50,445 bases of DNA from Cyanobacteria bacterium UBA6446 (lineage in GTDB: Bacteria; Cyanobacteriota; Vampirovibrionia; Gastranaerophilales; Gastranaerophilaceae): contig DJOE01000023.1 of assembly GCA_002438405.1 (NCBI GenBank), forward strand, positions 230,040 through 280,484. Reading direction: 5' to 3'. This document shows, in pieces, positions 1 through 8,596 of the stretch. The notes under the pieces are model-generated. The model saw only the letters and a list, made by a program, of their open reading frames with translations. It was not told the origin of the DNA and did no database searches. Each line of letters starts with the position of its first letter. Positions within the stretch are counted from its first letter, which is position 1. Both the position numbers and the translations under genes were made by a program.

Positions 1-82
1 AAAAAGAAAAAGTGAACAAAGAGAGTTATGAGATACTTCGGGCATTTACACTCCCTCAGTATGACGATTAATAAATGTAACA

Positions 83-113
83 GGCTACTCACTCTTCACT
101 ATTCACTTTTCAC
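83..113 (+). repeat. Dispersed repeat matching the pseudopilin leader-coding DNA
   Basis: This 31-bp non-coding stretch (starting GGCTACTCAC, ending CACTTTTCAC) matches 18299-18329 and its inverted copy 17332-17362 at about 26 of 31 positions. Those copies lie inside the leader-peptide coding part of two pseudopilin genes. Upstream of 194 I see no gene, only this repeat and the palindromic element beside it. Confidence 0.5.
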
Positions 114-123
114 TAAATTAATG

Positions 124-151
124 AGATTCTGAATCAAGTTCAGAATGACAA
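124..151 (+). repeat. Palindromic intergenic element, copy 1
   Basis: ATTCTGAA (126-133) and TTCAGAAT (139-146) form an 8-bp perfect stem around TCAAG. The element begins AGATTCT and ends AGAATGACAA. The same two ends enclose a different stem at 27697-27741, which suggests a REP-like dispersed family. Confidence 0.5.
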
Positions 152-193
152 TTATAAAAAATGCTTAGTGCCTTATTGCGACTCAAACAAAAT

Positions 194-1111
194 CTACTTC
201 TTCAATCCATTTTTTGCACGGAGTTCGGCAATCTCTTCATGCAATTCCCGGGATTGATGTTCCAATCGATTATAAACTTGTGAATTAATTTCTCCACCTA
301 TTAAAAGTAAAATAGATGTATAATACAGCCAAATCATTAATATAAAGAATGCACCAATAGTTCCATATACAAGGTTATATGTACTCAAATTGTTTACGTA
401 AATCGAAAAGCCCCAAGAACCTACCAACCAAAAAGTCGTGAAAAATACAGTGCCAGGAAGTGCGCTCTTTCTCTTAAAAGACTCGTTTCCTCTCAAATCC
501 GGTAAAATATAATAACTTAAAAATGCCATTAAATACAATGCCAAGAATGCAACCGGCCAACGTAAAGTTAAAATTGTTATCGCAATGCCTTTTGACAATC
601 CAAAATGTGTTACTAAAAAAGTTATTATGACTTTACCAAAAATAATTATGTTAATCGTCAAAAACATAACTAAAACATTCACAAATACCATTAAAAAGGA
701 AAGAATTCGTGTATATACAAAATTTCTGGTTTCTTCAACTTTGTAAGCTCTATTCAAACCTTTCAAAACGACTGCGACTCCATTTGTTGAAAGAACAATC
801 GTTGTAATAATACCAATAATTGCAAGTAATCTTCCATGGTTGAAAATCATTGTTTCTTCAAGTACTGAGCGCAAAAGGTTCATTGCCTGAGTTGGCATAA
901 TATTTGCCAAAACTCTCAAAATAGAATCCAAATAAGAACGGTTTCCCAACCAACCAAAAATTGCCATCAAAAACAGCATAAACGGGAAAATTCCGACAAC
1001 AAGCATAAAGCCCATTTCTGCAGCCATTCCGTAAAAATCATTTTTTATAATAGATTTTATTAATCGGACAAGAACTCTTATCGATTTATGTTTTAAAAGT
1101 TTTTTTAGCAT
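194..1111 (-). CDS. YihY/virulence-factor-BrkB family membrane protein
   Basis: A 305-residue integral membrane protein of the YihY/BrkB family. The family is widespread and its molecular role is not settled; the historical RNase BN assignment is considered wrong. Several hydrophobic helices are visible (about residues 27-55, 90-115, 135-165, 175-205, 220-245, 250-275). The conserved late motif PGTVFFTTFWLVGSWGFSIY and the final IGGEINSQ typical of the family are present. The C-terminal tail is charged and probably cytosolic. The start at 1111 overlaps the end of nrnA by 7 bases, so the two are almost certainly one transcript with coupled translation. Family call is firm, function unknown. 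Confidence 0.9.
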   Translation of the reverse strand: MLKKLLKHKSIRVLVRLIKSIIKNDFYGMAAEMGFMLVVGIFPFMLFLMAIFGWLGNRSYLDSILRVLANIMPTQAMNLLRSVLEETMIFNHGRLLAIIGIITTIVLSTNGVAVVLKGLNRAYKVEETRNFVYTRILSFLMVFVNVLVMFLTINIIIFGKVIITFLVTHFGLSKGIAITILTLRWPVAFLALYLMAFLSYYILPDLRGNESFKRKSALPGTVFFTTFWLVGSWGFSIYVNNLSTYNLVYGTIGAFFILMIWLYYTSILLLIGGEINSQVYNRLEHQSRELHEEIAELRAKNGLKK

Positions 1112-2076
1112 AATTTTTGATTCTTTATTTCTTCAAGGATAAGTTTTACTGCGTGTTGAGGATTAGCCTTAATCACCGCACCTGCAGCTAATTTATGCCC
1201 GCCACCACCAAAAGCGGAACAAACTTTTGCGATATCCTTTGACTTGCTTCTCATTGATAATTTTGAAGTTGTTGAGTTTAATTCTTTAACTACAAAGGCA
1301 ATTTCAGTTGTTTTTATTGCTCGTAATTTTTCAGTCAAACCGTCTGTAAAATCTTCACCATTGTAGTTAAATTTTTCTAAATCTTTTTTATAAACAATTG
1401 TATATGCGATTTTGTCATCATTTACAAATTCAGCTTTATTTACGCTATAACTTTGAAATAAAACCATATCTTTTGAATTTGATTCATAACACAATTGATA
1501 TATTTCAGCGGGATTTACACCAAAAGATAACATTTGTCCTGCAAATTCCATAGTTCTTTTTGTTGTGTTTGAAAACTTGAAACAACCTGTATCAGTAACA
1601 ATGCCTGTATATAAACAAATCGCTGTTTCTTTTGAAATTTTCCAATCTAATTTGTTGGCAATTTCAACAACCACTTCTGCGGTTGCAGCTGCATAAGGTT
1701 CAATATAATTTATCTTTCCATAACCAATATTTGTTTCGTGATGATCAATATTGATAGTGTTTTTAGCCTTGTTAAACAAAATTTGAGCATCAGAACACCT
1801 ATCAATCGCTGCAACATCAAGATTTATAACTAAATCATACTCTCTTGATAAATCAAAATCTTCAATAAATTTAACTTTATCAATATATGGAATAAAGAAG
1901 TAAGTTGACGGAACTTTTGAAACCGCAGCCATATCACATTTTTTCTTATAATTATCTTTAATCAAAGAGTACAATCCACACATAGAACCTAAAGTGTCAC
2001 CATCTGGGTTTATGTGAGAAACCAACAATATATTTTTAGAATTTTTTATGCTAATATCAATTTGTTCAATGGTCAT
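1105..2076 (-). CDS. nrnA: DHH-family phosphoesterase, NrnA-type oligoribonuclease/pAp phosphatase
   Basis: Predicted to degrade short RNA oligonucleotides and to dephosphorylate 3'-phosphoadenosine 5'-phosphate in the cytosol. Counting from the upstream ATG at 2082, DHH motifs are HINPDGD (residues 23-29), a later Asp in NLDVAAID, and DHHETN (113-118). The DHHA1 nucleotide-binding end GGGGHKLAAG is at 292-301, and total length (about 325) fits the family. I prefer the second ATG, at 2076: TAAAAT ends exactly 6 nt before it and there is no Shine-Dalgarno, which fits a leaderless transcript. The first ATG directly abuts that hexamer. It is the first gene of a two-gene operon with the yihY-like gene. 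Confidence 0.88.
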   Translation of the reverse strand: MTIEQIDISIKNSKNILLVSHINPDGDTLGSMCGLYSLIKDNYKKKCDMAAVSKVPSTYFFIPYIDKVKFIEDFDLSREYDLVINLDVAAIDRCSDAQILFNKAKNTINIDHHETNIGYGKINYIEPYAAATAEVVVEIANKLDWKISKETAICLYTGIVTDTGCFKFSNTTKRTMEFAGQMLSFGVNPAEIYQLCYESNSKDMVLFQSYSVNKAEFVNDDKIAYTIVYKKDLEKFNYNGEDFTDGLTEKLRAIKTTEIAFVVKELNSTTSKLSMRSKSKDIAKVCSAFGGGGHKLAAGAVIKANPQHAVKLILEEIKNQKLC

Positions 2077-2082
2077 TGCCAT

Positions 2083-2088
2083 ATTTTA
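2083..2088 (-). promoter_or_regulatory. -10 hexamer of nrnA, 6 nt before the start
   Basis: TAAAAT read on the minus strand, followed by ATGGCA and then the ATG at 2076. No Shine-Dalgarno lies between. Consistent with leaderless initiation; no -35 was clearly recognised. Confidence 0.45.
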
Positions 2089-2113
2089 GCACAAAAAATT
2101 TCGGATACCAAAT

Positions 2114-2449
2114 ATGGAAAAAATTCGATATGTAAAAATTAAATACATGGACGATATAATTGAAGATTTGATGAAGAATGCAGCCATCAGAAAAGCAATT
2201 ACACGTGCTAACTTGTGCAAATTTTGGGGCAAAGTAGCCGGAGAAAAATTTGCACAACACTCTAGACCTTATTCAATGATAAAAGGTTCAATTATGGTAA
2301 TTGCCTGCGAAACCCCGACCGTGGCTCAAGAATTAATGTTAAGAAAGACACAATTACTTGTAAAATTCAAACCTTATGTTGAATCACTCAAAATGAAATT
2401 AACAGATTTGAGATTTGATTCGAAAAAGTGGGTTGACTTAAGTAATTAA
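2114..2449 (+). CDS. DUF721 (DciA-like) protein
   Basis: A 111-residue protein matching the DUF721 pattern: a W residue in FWGKVAGEKFAQHSRPYS, then a beta strand (SIMVIACETPTVAQELM) and a basic helix (LRKTQLLVKFKPYV). DUF721 includes DciA, a replicative-helicase loader found in bacteria without DnaC, so a role in loading DnaB is plausible but not shown here. It is divergent from nrnA with a 31-37 bp spacer. The start is uncertain: neither the ATG at 2114 nor the in-frame ATG at 2147 has a Shine-Dalgarno. The 2147 start would remove 11 residues and still keep the domain. Confidence 0.75.
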   Translation: MEKIRYVKIKYMDDIIEDLMKNAAIRKAITRANLCKFWGKVAGEKFAQHSRPYSMIKGSIMVIACETPTVAQELMLRKTQLLVKFKPYVESLKMKLTDLRFDSKKWVDLSN

Positions 2450-2462
2450 GCTTTAGATATTT

Positions 2463-3563
2463 TTACAACTCATAAGTATCTTTGTATGTACATGACCCAG
2501 AAGATATAGTACATAAAACTTTTTCTTTACCTGCAACTTTTCCATATACGTGATAAGGAGGCTGAGAAAACTCACAACGAGCATCTTCATAATCGTCCGC
2601 TTCTGCTGATGTTCTATAATTATAACAATCATGTGTACCAAGAGACATATTAGAATAAGAATCTTGAACACAACCATTTGAAATACAGGTTTCTTGATAT
2701 GATGTAACATCTATATATATATTTGAAATTTTATCTAACCCTTTCCCATTTGCTTTAAAAATAAAAGTATCTATATAGTAGTAACTATAATTAGAACCCA
2801 TATCGCTCTCCCTATAATCAGAATCGATAGTAAATGTTACATTAATTTCACCGGTACACTTAGGTAAGCTACCGCAACCACAAGTTTTGCCGGCACATGG
2901 ATCCGGTGCTGGCGGTGTATCCGGTTCCGGATCAGGATTTGGGTCATGTCCATTAATCGGAGATTGATTAACTGCAATTACACCATTAGCAGATTTATTA
3001 TATCCGGTTTCACCCTTTATATTATGCGTATAAGTTCTCAAATCTCTACCATATACATTTGGACCTTTTGGTCCATTTGCATCAATTAGCATATCAACAC
3101 TAGTGCCATTATATTTGATACAAACACTTGTACCATTTTTTAGAATTGCACAATTGCCATCATAAGTAGGAGTATATGATTTTTTTTCATGCCCAGAGTA
3201 TTGAGAATAAGATTTGCCAAAACAATCTGCTCCATTTTCACCACAGAACTTTGAAACTCTAAGATACTTTTTCATATATGTTGCGGTATTTGTTGCAAGA
3301 GTAGTTTTGTCAATTGAGGATTTATTTTCGACCGCAGTAACAGAATCAATTGAATCTTGAAGAGAATGAACTTCTCGATTAAAAGCGCTTTCCAAAACTT
3401 TATTCTGATATTTAGTTACAACTGCAGGCAATACAATTGCTGCAATTATACCAACAATCAATACTGCAAGAAGAACTTCTGTCAACGTAAATGCACACCG
3501 AACTTTTGTTGATGATGTAGTATCATTTAATTTGAAAACAGCTTTATATATTCGATTTAGCAT
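2463..3563 (-). CDS. Pseudopilin/prepilin-like protein with Cys- and Pro-rich C-terminal region
   Basis: The start at 3563 is set by GAGGAG six bases before ATG; the open frame continues 22 codons further upstream without a better site. The 24-residue leader ends RCA, followed by FTLTEVLLAVLIVGIIAA, a type IV prepilin/pseudopilin cleavage and transmembrane segment with Ala instead of Gly at -1. The mature part of about 340 residues holds a Pro/Asp-rich linker DPNPDPEPDTPPAPDP, then a Cys-rich stretch (CAGKTCGCG) and further cysteines, suggesting a disulfide-bonded surface domain. It is probably handled by PilD-type peptidase and a type II secretion or type IV pilus machine encoded elsewhere. 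Unlike the other four pseudopilins here it has no divergent HTH gene. It is convergent with the DUF721 gene, 13 bp apart. Confidence 0.82.
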   Translation of the reverse strand: MLNRIYKAVFKLNDTTSSTKVRCAFTLTEVLLAVLIVGIIAAIVLPAVVTKYQNKVLESAFNREVHSLQDSIDSVTAVENKSSIDKTTLATNTATYMKKYLRVSKFCGENGADCFGKSYSQYSGHEKKSYTPTYDGNCAILKNGTSVCIKYNGTSVDMLIDANGPKGPNVYGRDLRTYTHNIKGETGYNKSANGVIAVNQSPINGHDPNPDPEPDTPPAPDPCAGKTCGCGSLPKCTGEINVTFTIDSDYRESDMGSNYSYYYIDTFIFKANGKGLDKISNIYIDVTSYQETCISNGCVQDSYSNMSLGTHDCYNYRTSAEADDYEDARCEFSQPPYHVYGKVAGKEKVLCTISSGSCTYKDTYEL

Positions 3564-3672
3564 TCTTAACTCCTCAATTAAGTAAATCTTACATATAATT
3601 ATTATATCAACTTTTTCAATGTTTTGCAATATATTTTAAGTTCTTTATACAGCCTTTTTCCAAACCTCTGAA

Positions 3673-4104
3673 CTATTTTCGAAGTTTTTTAAAGAATGCA
3701 TTCAATAATTCGTCACACTCTTTTTCCATAATTCCGCCATAAACATTAGTAGCAAAAGTTGAAAATTTTCTTAAATCAACCTTTGAGAAAAAAGCTCCAT
3801 AATTTGTATCATAACTTCCAAAATAAACCTTTTTAATTCGAGATTGCAAAATTGCCCAACCACACATTGGGCAAGGTTCTAACGTTACATATAAATCGCA
3901 ATCCTCAAGTCGCCAATTGTCTAAAACTTGTTCAGCTTTTCGAATTGCCAAAATTTCAGCATGTGAAGTTACATCATTATCAATTTCTCGCTCATTATGA
4001 GCCATTGCAATAACATTTCCATTTTTAACAATCACGGCTCCCACAGGAACATCTTGTCCTGATTTTTTAGCCTCTTCTATTGCAAATGACATAAAGCTAT
4101 TCAT
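3673..4104 (-). CDS. tadA: tRNA-specific adenosine deaminase
   Basis: Predicted to deaminate adenosine 34 of tRNA-Arg(ACG) to inosine. The zinc site is complete: H48-A-E50 (HAEILA) with the proton-shuttling Glu, and PCPMC with Cys78 and Cys81. The 143-residue length is normal for TadA. The start lies 3 bases after the stop of the sensor kinase, with AGGAA upstream inside the kinase end, so it is the third gene of the regulator-kinase-tadA operon. The pairing with a two-component system is probably only co-transcription. Confidence 0.92.
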   Translation of the reverse strand: MNSFMSFAIEEAKKSGQDVPVGAVIVKNGNVIAMAHNEREIDNDVTSHAEILAIRKAEQVLDNWRLEDCDLYVTLEPCPMCGWAILQSRIKKVYFGSYDTNYGAFFSKVDLRKFSTFATNVYGGIMEKECDELLNAFFKKLRK

Positions 4105-4107
4105 AAA

Positions 4108-5805
4108 TTATTCCTGTTCTTGAACTTGTGCATCAGGTTTTGCCGTATTCAATACAATAGTTGCACAAAAACCATACTCATCATCAGACGTCAAAGTAAT
4201 AGATCCCTCCATAGCTTCAACAAGTCCTTTAACAATAAACAACCCCAACCCCGTACCACGAGTAGTTCTTGTCATTTCATCATCAAGTCTTACAAATTTT
4301 TCAAACAAACTATCCAATTTTTTAGGAGGAATTTTGTCGCATTGATTTTTTACTTTAATAATAACTTTATCACCATCAACTGCAGTATCAACAATAATTG
4401 GAGTATCAGGATAAGAATATTTTATAGCATTTTCATAAAGGTTAACAAAAACTTGTTCAAGTCTTCCTTTATCAGCATAAATTTGTGGGAAATCGTCAGC
4501 CAAATGAACAATTATTTCATGCCCGTCACGTTTTCTCAATAGAAGTTCTGATTGTTCAAAAACTTCATTTATCCAGATATTAGAATTAACAGTTCTTAAA
4601 CGCATCCCCTCAATATCAGGAATAGTAAGTAAATCTTCAATCAATCGTTTTAACCTTTCAGATTGTTCTTTTATTATGCGCAAAGACTTTTGTTTTGTTT
4701 CCTCATCAATAACAATATCTTGACGCATCAATCTTGAGGTATAACCTTGAATACTTGTCAATGGAGTTCTCAATTCGTGGCTTACCGTATCTAAAAGATT
4801 TGAACGGAATTCATTAAGTTGCTTCAATTCAACATTTTTCTTCTTCAATTGCAAGTACGATTTATGAATTTCTGTCGCCATATTATTGAATTCATTTGCC
4901 AAAAAGATAATTTCGTAAGGAGTAAATGAAGTCGTCAATAGACGAATTTGTCTTTGATAGTTACCTTTTGACAATGCAATAACCGCTTTGAACAACTGCC
5001 TTATATTAATATATAAGTAATAAATATAAAAACCTATCAAAACCATCATTGAAAGAATTGCAAATAATACTGACAAAATAATTTTAACCCTATTATCTAA
5101 AATAGCTTTCTTTGCAATATTTTGAGTCGTATTTACGACAATAGTTAAATCAGGATTTTTTCGATGTAAATAAACAATAGGTTGATTCTTCTCGTCCCCA
5201 AATACAATAGGTTCTTCAACTTCAAAATACGGAGGTAGAGAATCTACGGTTTCTTTAAAAACATCTGGGGTAAAATTGTGAGAAGCCAAAAGGTGTTTCT
5301 CTTTATCAATAATATAAATTTGTCTATTGTCATCTTCCAATGATTTAAACAGTTGATTATCCCAATTGTTAGCATTGAAAACAATTACAAGAAAAGAACC
5401 ATCTTTCATTTGAGTTGAAAGAATTGGTTTTTCGTTCAAATGAGCATCTGTTGTAGTTTTCGCAAGCTCTTGCGGATTTTTTGCAATAATAATATCATCA
5501 CAATTAGGATAACGTTTTGCAACATCTTTAATAAATTTTATTTTAAGTTTTTTAGACGGAAGATATTCTAAAGTGTCAGCAATTTGAGCAAGTGTTGATT
5601 CATTGGTTTTTAAAAAGAAATCAACTTCATCAGAAACCATACTCGCAACAAGAATTGCAGATTCTCTTAACTGGTGTCTTACAGATTGTTGGTTAATATT
5701 ATTAATAATAAAACCACTTATAGACATTGGAATTACTACCGCAATAAAAAATACAATTGCGATTTGTTCAATTATTTTTAATCTTTTAAATCTATACTTT
5801 TTCAT
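4108..5805 (-). CDS. Sensor histidine kinase with extracytoplasmic domain and HAMP
   Basis: A 565-residue membrane sensor kinase. A first membrane helix (about 14-34) and a second (about 241-265) enclose a periplasmic domain of some 200 residues, probably a Cache/PAS-like ligand sensor. A HAMP linker (265-320) and short coiled coil (320-335) follow. HisKA carries the phospho-acceptor His343 in VSHELRTPLTSIQGY. The ATPase domain shows the N box NLYENAIKY (454-462) and G2 GTGLGL (517-522). The usual DxGxG box is altered (KNQCDKIP), so the ATP lid region is atypical. Start lies 2 bp from the regulator stop, so the two form a cognate pair. The ligand cannot be read from sequence. Confidence 0.9.
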   Translation of the reverse strand: MKKYRFKRLKIIEQIAIVFFIAVVIPMSISGFIINNINQQSVRHQLRESAILVASMVSDEVDFFLKTNESTLAQIADTLEYLPSKKLKIKFIKDVAKRYPNCDDIIIAKNPQELAKTTTDAHLNEKPILSTQMKDGSFLVIVFNANNWDNQLFKSLEDDNRQIYIIDKEKHLLASHNFTPDVFKETVDSLPPYFEVEEPIVFGDEKNQPIVYLHRKNPDLTIVVNTTQNIAKKAILDNRVKIILSVLFAILSMMVLIGFYIYYLYINIRQLFKAVIALSKGNYQRQIRLLTTSFTPYEIIFLANEFNNMATEIHKSYLQLKKKNVELKQLNEFRSNLLDTVSHELRTPLTSIQGYTSRLMRQDIVIDEETKQKSLRIIKEQSERLKRLIEDLLTIPDIEGMRLRTVNSNIWINEVFEQSELLLRKRDGHEIIVHLADDFPQIYADKGRLEQVFVNLYENAIKYSYPDTPIIVDTAVDGDKVIIKVKNQCDKIPPKKLDSLFEKFVRLDDEMTRTTRGTGLGLFIVKGLVEAMEGSITLTSDDEYGFCATIVLNTAKPDAQVQEQE

Positions 5806-5807
5806 AT

Positions 5808-6524
5808 CTAATCTTGTGCAAATGGTGTCAACTTATAACCTACATTAGTTACGGTATGCAAATATTTTGGTTCTTTTGCATTTGGTTCAATTTTGTTTCT
5901 CAAACCTCCAACATGAACTCTCAACATTCTAACATCTTCATTACTATCGTACCCCCAAACTTCATCTAACAGAGTTGCAAGAGTAACAGGGTGATTGAAA
6001 TGTTGCATTAAGCAATATAAAATTTCAAATTCTGTCGGAGTTAATTTTGTTTTTTTATTAACAATTACAGCCTCTAAAGATTCTGGGAAAATCTCAATAT
6101 CTCCAACTCGAAGAATTTCATTAGACAAAGGAGTTTCTTCAACAGGTACAGAATTTCTTCTCAAAAGAACTCGAATTCTTAATAAAACCTCCTGAATATC
6201 AAAAGGCTTAACTAAATAATCATCAGCCCCACAATCAAAACCGGTAGTTTTATCATCAATTGTACCTTTGGCAGTAAGCATCAAAATTGGGATTGAAAGT
6301 TTTGCTTGTCTAATATTTTTACATACATCAAAACCATTCATTTTGGGCATCATGACATCTAACAAAATCAAGTCATAAGAATTGTTCAAAGCCTTATTTA
6401 ACCCTTCTAAACCATCTTTCGCCGTATCTACAAAATATCCGCTACTACGAACATCAAATTCAAGTAAATCTCTGATTTCATCATCATCATCGACTATTAA
6501 AATTCTTTTTTGTATTTCTCCCAT
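5808..6524 (-). CDS. OmpR/PhoB-family response regulator
   Basis: A 238-residue two-domain regulator. The receiver domain has the acidic pocket VDDDDE (11-16), phospho-acceptor Asp56 in LLDVMMP, Thr in MLTAKG and Lys in VKPFD. The C-terminal winged helix is OmpR type, with PTEFEILYCLMQH and the ending VRMLRVHVGGLRNKI...LHTVTNVGYKL. Start at 6524 follows AAGGAG with good spacing. It is the promoter-proximal gene of the operon with its kinase and tadA. Target genes are not evident; the pseudopilin downstream of tadA is separated by 110 bp and has its own ribosome site. Confidence 0.93.
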   Translation of the reverse strand: MGEIQKRILIVDDDDEIRDLLEFDVRSSGYFVDTAKDGLEGLNKALNNSYDLILLDVMMPKMNGFDVCKNIRQAKLSIPILMLTAKGTIDDKTTGFDCGADDYLVKPFDIQEVLLRIRVLLRRNSVPVEETPLSNEILRVGDIEIFPESLEAVIVNKKTKLTPTEFEILYCLMQHFNHPVTLATLLDEVWGYDSNEDVRMLRVHVGGLRNKIEPNAKEPKYLHTVTNVGYKLTPFAQD

Positions 6525-6680
6525 AAAACACTCCTTTTATGCAATCATTGTACAAAATAAGATAAGTTTTTTCAATCTAATATAAAGATACTTAATATTT
6601 CATAATAAATATTTTTACAACCCGCAAAAAAATTTCTTTAGGACTTTTTAAACATGCGATAAAAAAGAGAAAGGGCAAAA

Positions 6681-7145
6681 ATGAATAAAATTAATTTCAC
6701 AGCAAGAATGGATATATCAAGTATAAAAAATAATGCAAATCGTTGGGAAAACATTGCAAAAACCTTTGAAAAACATACAACTGATTACCCGTTTGATACT
6801 TTTAAAGTTTCTGAAACATCAAAAGGTATTGATATCTTGAATGTAAATTCTAAAACAAAACAAGATGCCCTTGTTAATGTTGAGGGTGAAAGTTTGAAAT
6901 CATTACTCGCTCTTACAGATAATGCAATAGTTCAAAGATTTAAAAAGTTGTTATCTCTATTTGAAAAACGTGACAAATGTTATGACAAAACACAAAAATA
7001 CTTAGCAAATGAAAGACTAAAACAAACATCTAGTCCTGTTTTTGAAGATAAAGTATGGGATTCCGCCGTTAACAAGATTCAAAAAGAGAAAAATAAAATC
7101 ACAAAATCTGATAATGTTTTGAAAGAATCTAAAATTTATTTATAA
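6681..7145 (+). CDS. Hypothetical protein, lineage-type small helical protein
   Basis: I do not recognise this 154-residue protein. It starts at an ATG behind AGAAAGGG. It begins MNKINFTARMDISS, then is mixed alpha/beta to about residue 70 and mostly helical and lysine-rich afterwards (KRDKCYDKTQKYLANE), with no membrane segment or signal peptide. The NFTA segment near the N-terminus also occurs in the otherwise unrelated HNH protein at 21339. It stands alone, divergent from the two-component operon and convergent with the DUF212 gene. Codon use resembles its neighbours, so it is probably a genuine gene. Confidence 0.65.
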   Translation: MNKINFTARMDISSIKNNANRWENIAKTFEKHTTDYPFDTFKVSETSKGIDILNVNSKTKQDALVNVEGESLKSLLALTDNAIVQRFKKLLSLFEKRDKCYDKTQKYLANERLKQTSSPVFEDKVWDSAVNKIQKEKNKITKSDNVLKESKIYL

Positions 7146-7187
7146 TTTTGAATAAAATTTTATATAGAATATACTAACATTTTACGT

Positions 7188-7219
7188 GTCGGCTTGGTAA
7201 AGCCGACCTACAGAAGTTT
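7188..7219 (+). terminator. Hairpin terminator between convergent genes
   Basis: GTCGGCTT (7188-7195) and AAGCCGAC (7200-7207) form a perfect 8-bp stem with loop GGTA. A looser T-rich run (TTTTATTTTT) follows some ten bases later. It lies between the small unknown gene and the end of the DUF212 gene and may serve either strand. Confidence 0.55.
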
Positions 7220-7238
7220 TATTTTTCAGAACTTTTAC

Positions 7239-7715
7239 TTATCCTAATACAAACCAATGGAACAAGTAAGCAAAGCAAATACCAAAAACAGCTCCAACCA
7301 AAACTTCTAATGGGGTATGCCCTAAAAGCTCTTTCAACTTTCCACCAACAGACTGCAAATCGTGGTGATAAAAATCTTCCATCATTTTATTTAAACATGC
7401 TGCTGTTTTTCCGGCAGCACGTCTTAAACCAGCAGCATCATACATAATTATCAAAGAAAAACCTAATGATACTGCAAAAATAATTGAATCAAAACCTTGT
7501 AAAATTCCAACAATTGTAGACAATCCCATTACACCTGCGGAGTGAGAACTTGGCATACCTCCGGTTGTTGAAAATATTTTAAAATTTACTTTTCTATTCT
7601 TTATTGTGAATAAAACAAATTTAATTAATTGAGCAAAAAAAGCAGATGCTACTCCGCAAATAATTACTTCATATCCGTTGTTTGCAATAGTAGATCTTGC
7701 TACTTCTAAAAACAT
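7239..7715 (-). CDS. DUF212 divergent PAP2-like membrane phosphatase (YuiD type)
   Basis: A 158-residue membrane protein of the DUF212 family, distantly related to PAP2 phosphatases and vanadium haloperoxidases. The conserved TTGGMPSSHSAGVMGLST block carries the Ser-His motif, and GHTPLEVLVGAVFGI carries the second His region. Four hydrophobic helices are visible. Its ATG shares a base with the stop of the prenyl synthase (TAATG), so translation is coupled. Placement after a prenyl diphosphate synthase makes prenyl-phosphate dephosphorylation an attractive but unproven role. Confidence 0.85.
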   Translation of the reverse strand: MFLEVARSTIANNGYEVIICGVASAFFAQLIKFVLFTIKNRKVNFKIFSTTGGMPSSHSAGVMGLSTIVGILQGFDSIIFAVSLGFSLIIMYDAAGLRRAAGKTAACLNKMMEDFYHHDLQSVGGKLKELLGHTPLEVLVGAVFGICFAYLFHWFVLG

Positions 7716-8596
7716 TAAATACCTACTCTCTTATTTATTTTCTTAATCATCTCTTCAAAAATTTCCGATTTCAAATTTTGCTTTTCCATTATAGCACGGC
7801 ATTTTTCAAATAGGCAAGAAAGTTTACATTTTGCTTTATCTAATCCATACAATGACACGTAAGTTAATTTACCCTCAGCCTTATCTTTACCTAATGTTTT
7901 GCCCATTTCTTCAAAAGTTGAAACTTCATCTAGGATATCATCTGCAATCTGAAAAGCTAAACCAAAAGTTTTTGCAAATTCAGTAACCGCATTCAATTTT
8001 TCATCATCAGCACCTGCAATTATTGCCCCTGTTCTCATTGATAATTGGAACAAATCTGAAGTTTTATGAATATGCAAATATTCTAAAATTTTTGGCTTAT
8101 CTTCTTCTTTATAATTATTATTTTCCGATTCAATATCAACAACTTGTCCTGCAATAACACCCTCTGCACCTGCATAATGGAAAAATTCGTTCAATACTCG
8201 AATTAAAACAGATGGAGATAAGTTTTTTGAATATTTTGTAATTGTCTGTGGAGCATAAGTCAATAGAGCATCTCCGGCAAGTACTGCCATTGCTTCTCCG
8301 AAAACTTTATGGTTAGTTAATTTTCCACGGCGGTAATCATCATTATCCATACAAGGTAAATCGTCATGAATAAGAGTTTGGGCATGCAACATTTCAATTG
8401 CGCAAGCCGTTGGAATTGCATTTTCTATTTCCCCACCAAGCATTCTGCAAGTTTCCAAACACATAATAGGACGTAATCTTTTCCCTGGAAGAGTAACCGT
8501 GTATTTCATTGATTTGAAAATATCTTGAGGATATTCAATAGGAATAAAATCATCTAACTTGTGATTTATTAAATCAATATAATCATTCATCTGCAT
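7715..8596 (-). CDS. ispA: Short-chain polyprenyl diphosphate synthase (FPP/GGPP type)
   Basis: Predicted to condense isopentenyl diphosphate with allylic diphosphates to give farnesyl or geranylgeranyl diphosphate. The first Asp-rich motif is DDLPCMD (78-84), followed by NDDYRRGKLTNHK. The second is QIADDILDE with Asp219, Asp220 and Asp223. The 293-residue length is normal for the IspA class. Start overlaps the end of rsgA by 14 bases; an alternative ATG lies two codons downstream (8590). Chain length cannot be decided from sequence alone, so the symbol is a family-level assignment. Confidence 0.88.
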   Translation of the reverse strand: MQMNDYIDLINHKLDDFIPIEYPQDIFKSMKYTVTLPGKRLRPIMCLETCRMLGGEIENAIPTACAIEMLHAQTLIHDDLPCMDNDDYRRGKLTNHKVFGEAMAVLAGDALLTYAPQTITKYSKNLSPSVLIRVLNEFFHYAGAEGVIAGQVVDIESENNNYKEEDKPKILEYLHIHKTSDLFQLSMRTGAIIAGADDEKLNAVTEFAKTFGLAFQIADDILDEVSTFEEMGKTLGKDKAEGKLTYVSLYGLDKAKCKLSCLFEKCRAIMEKQNLKSEIFEEMIKKINKRVGI

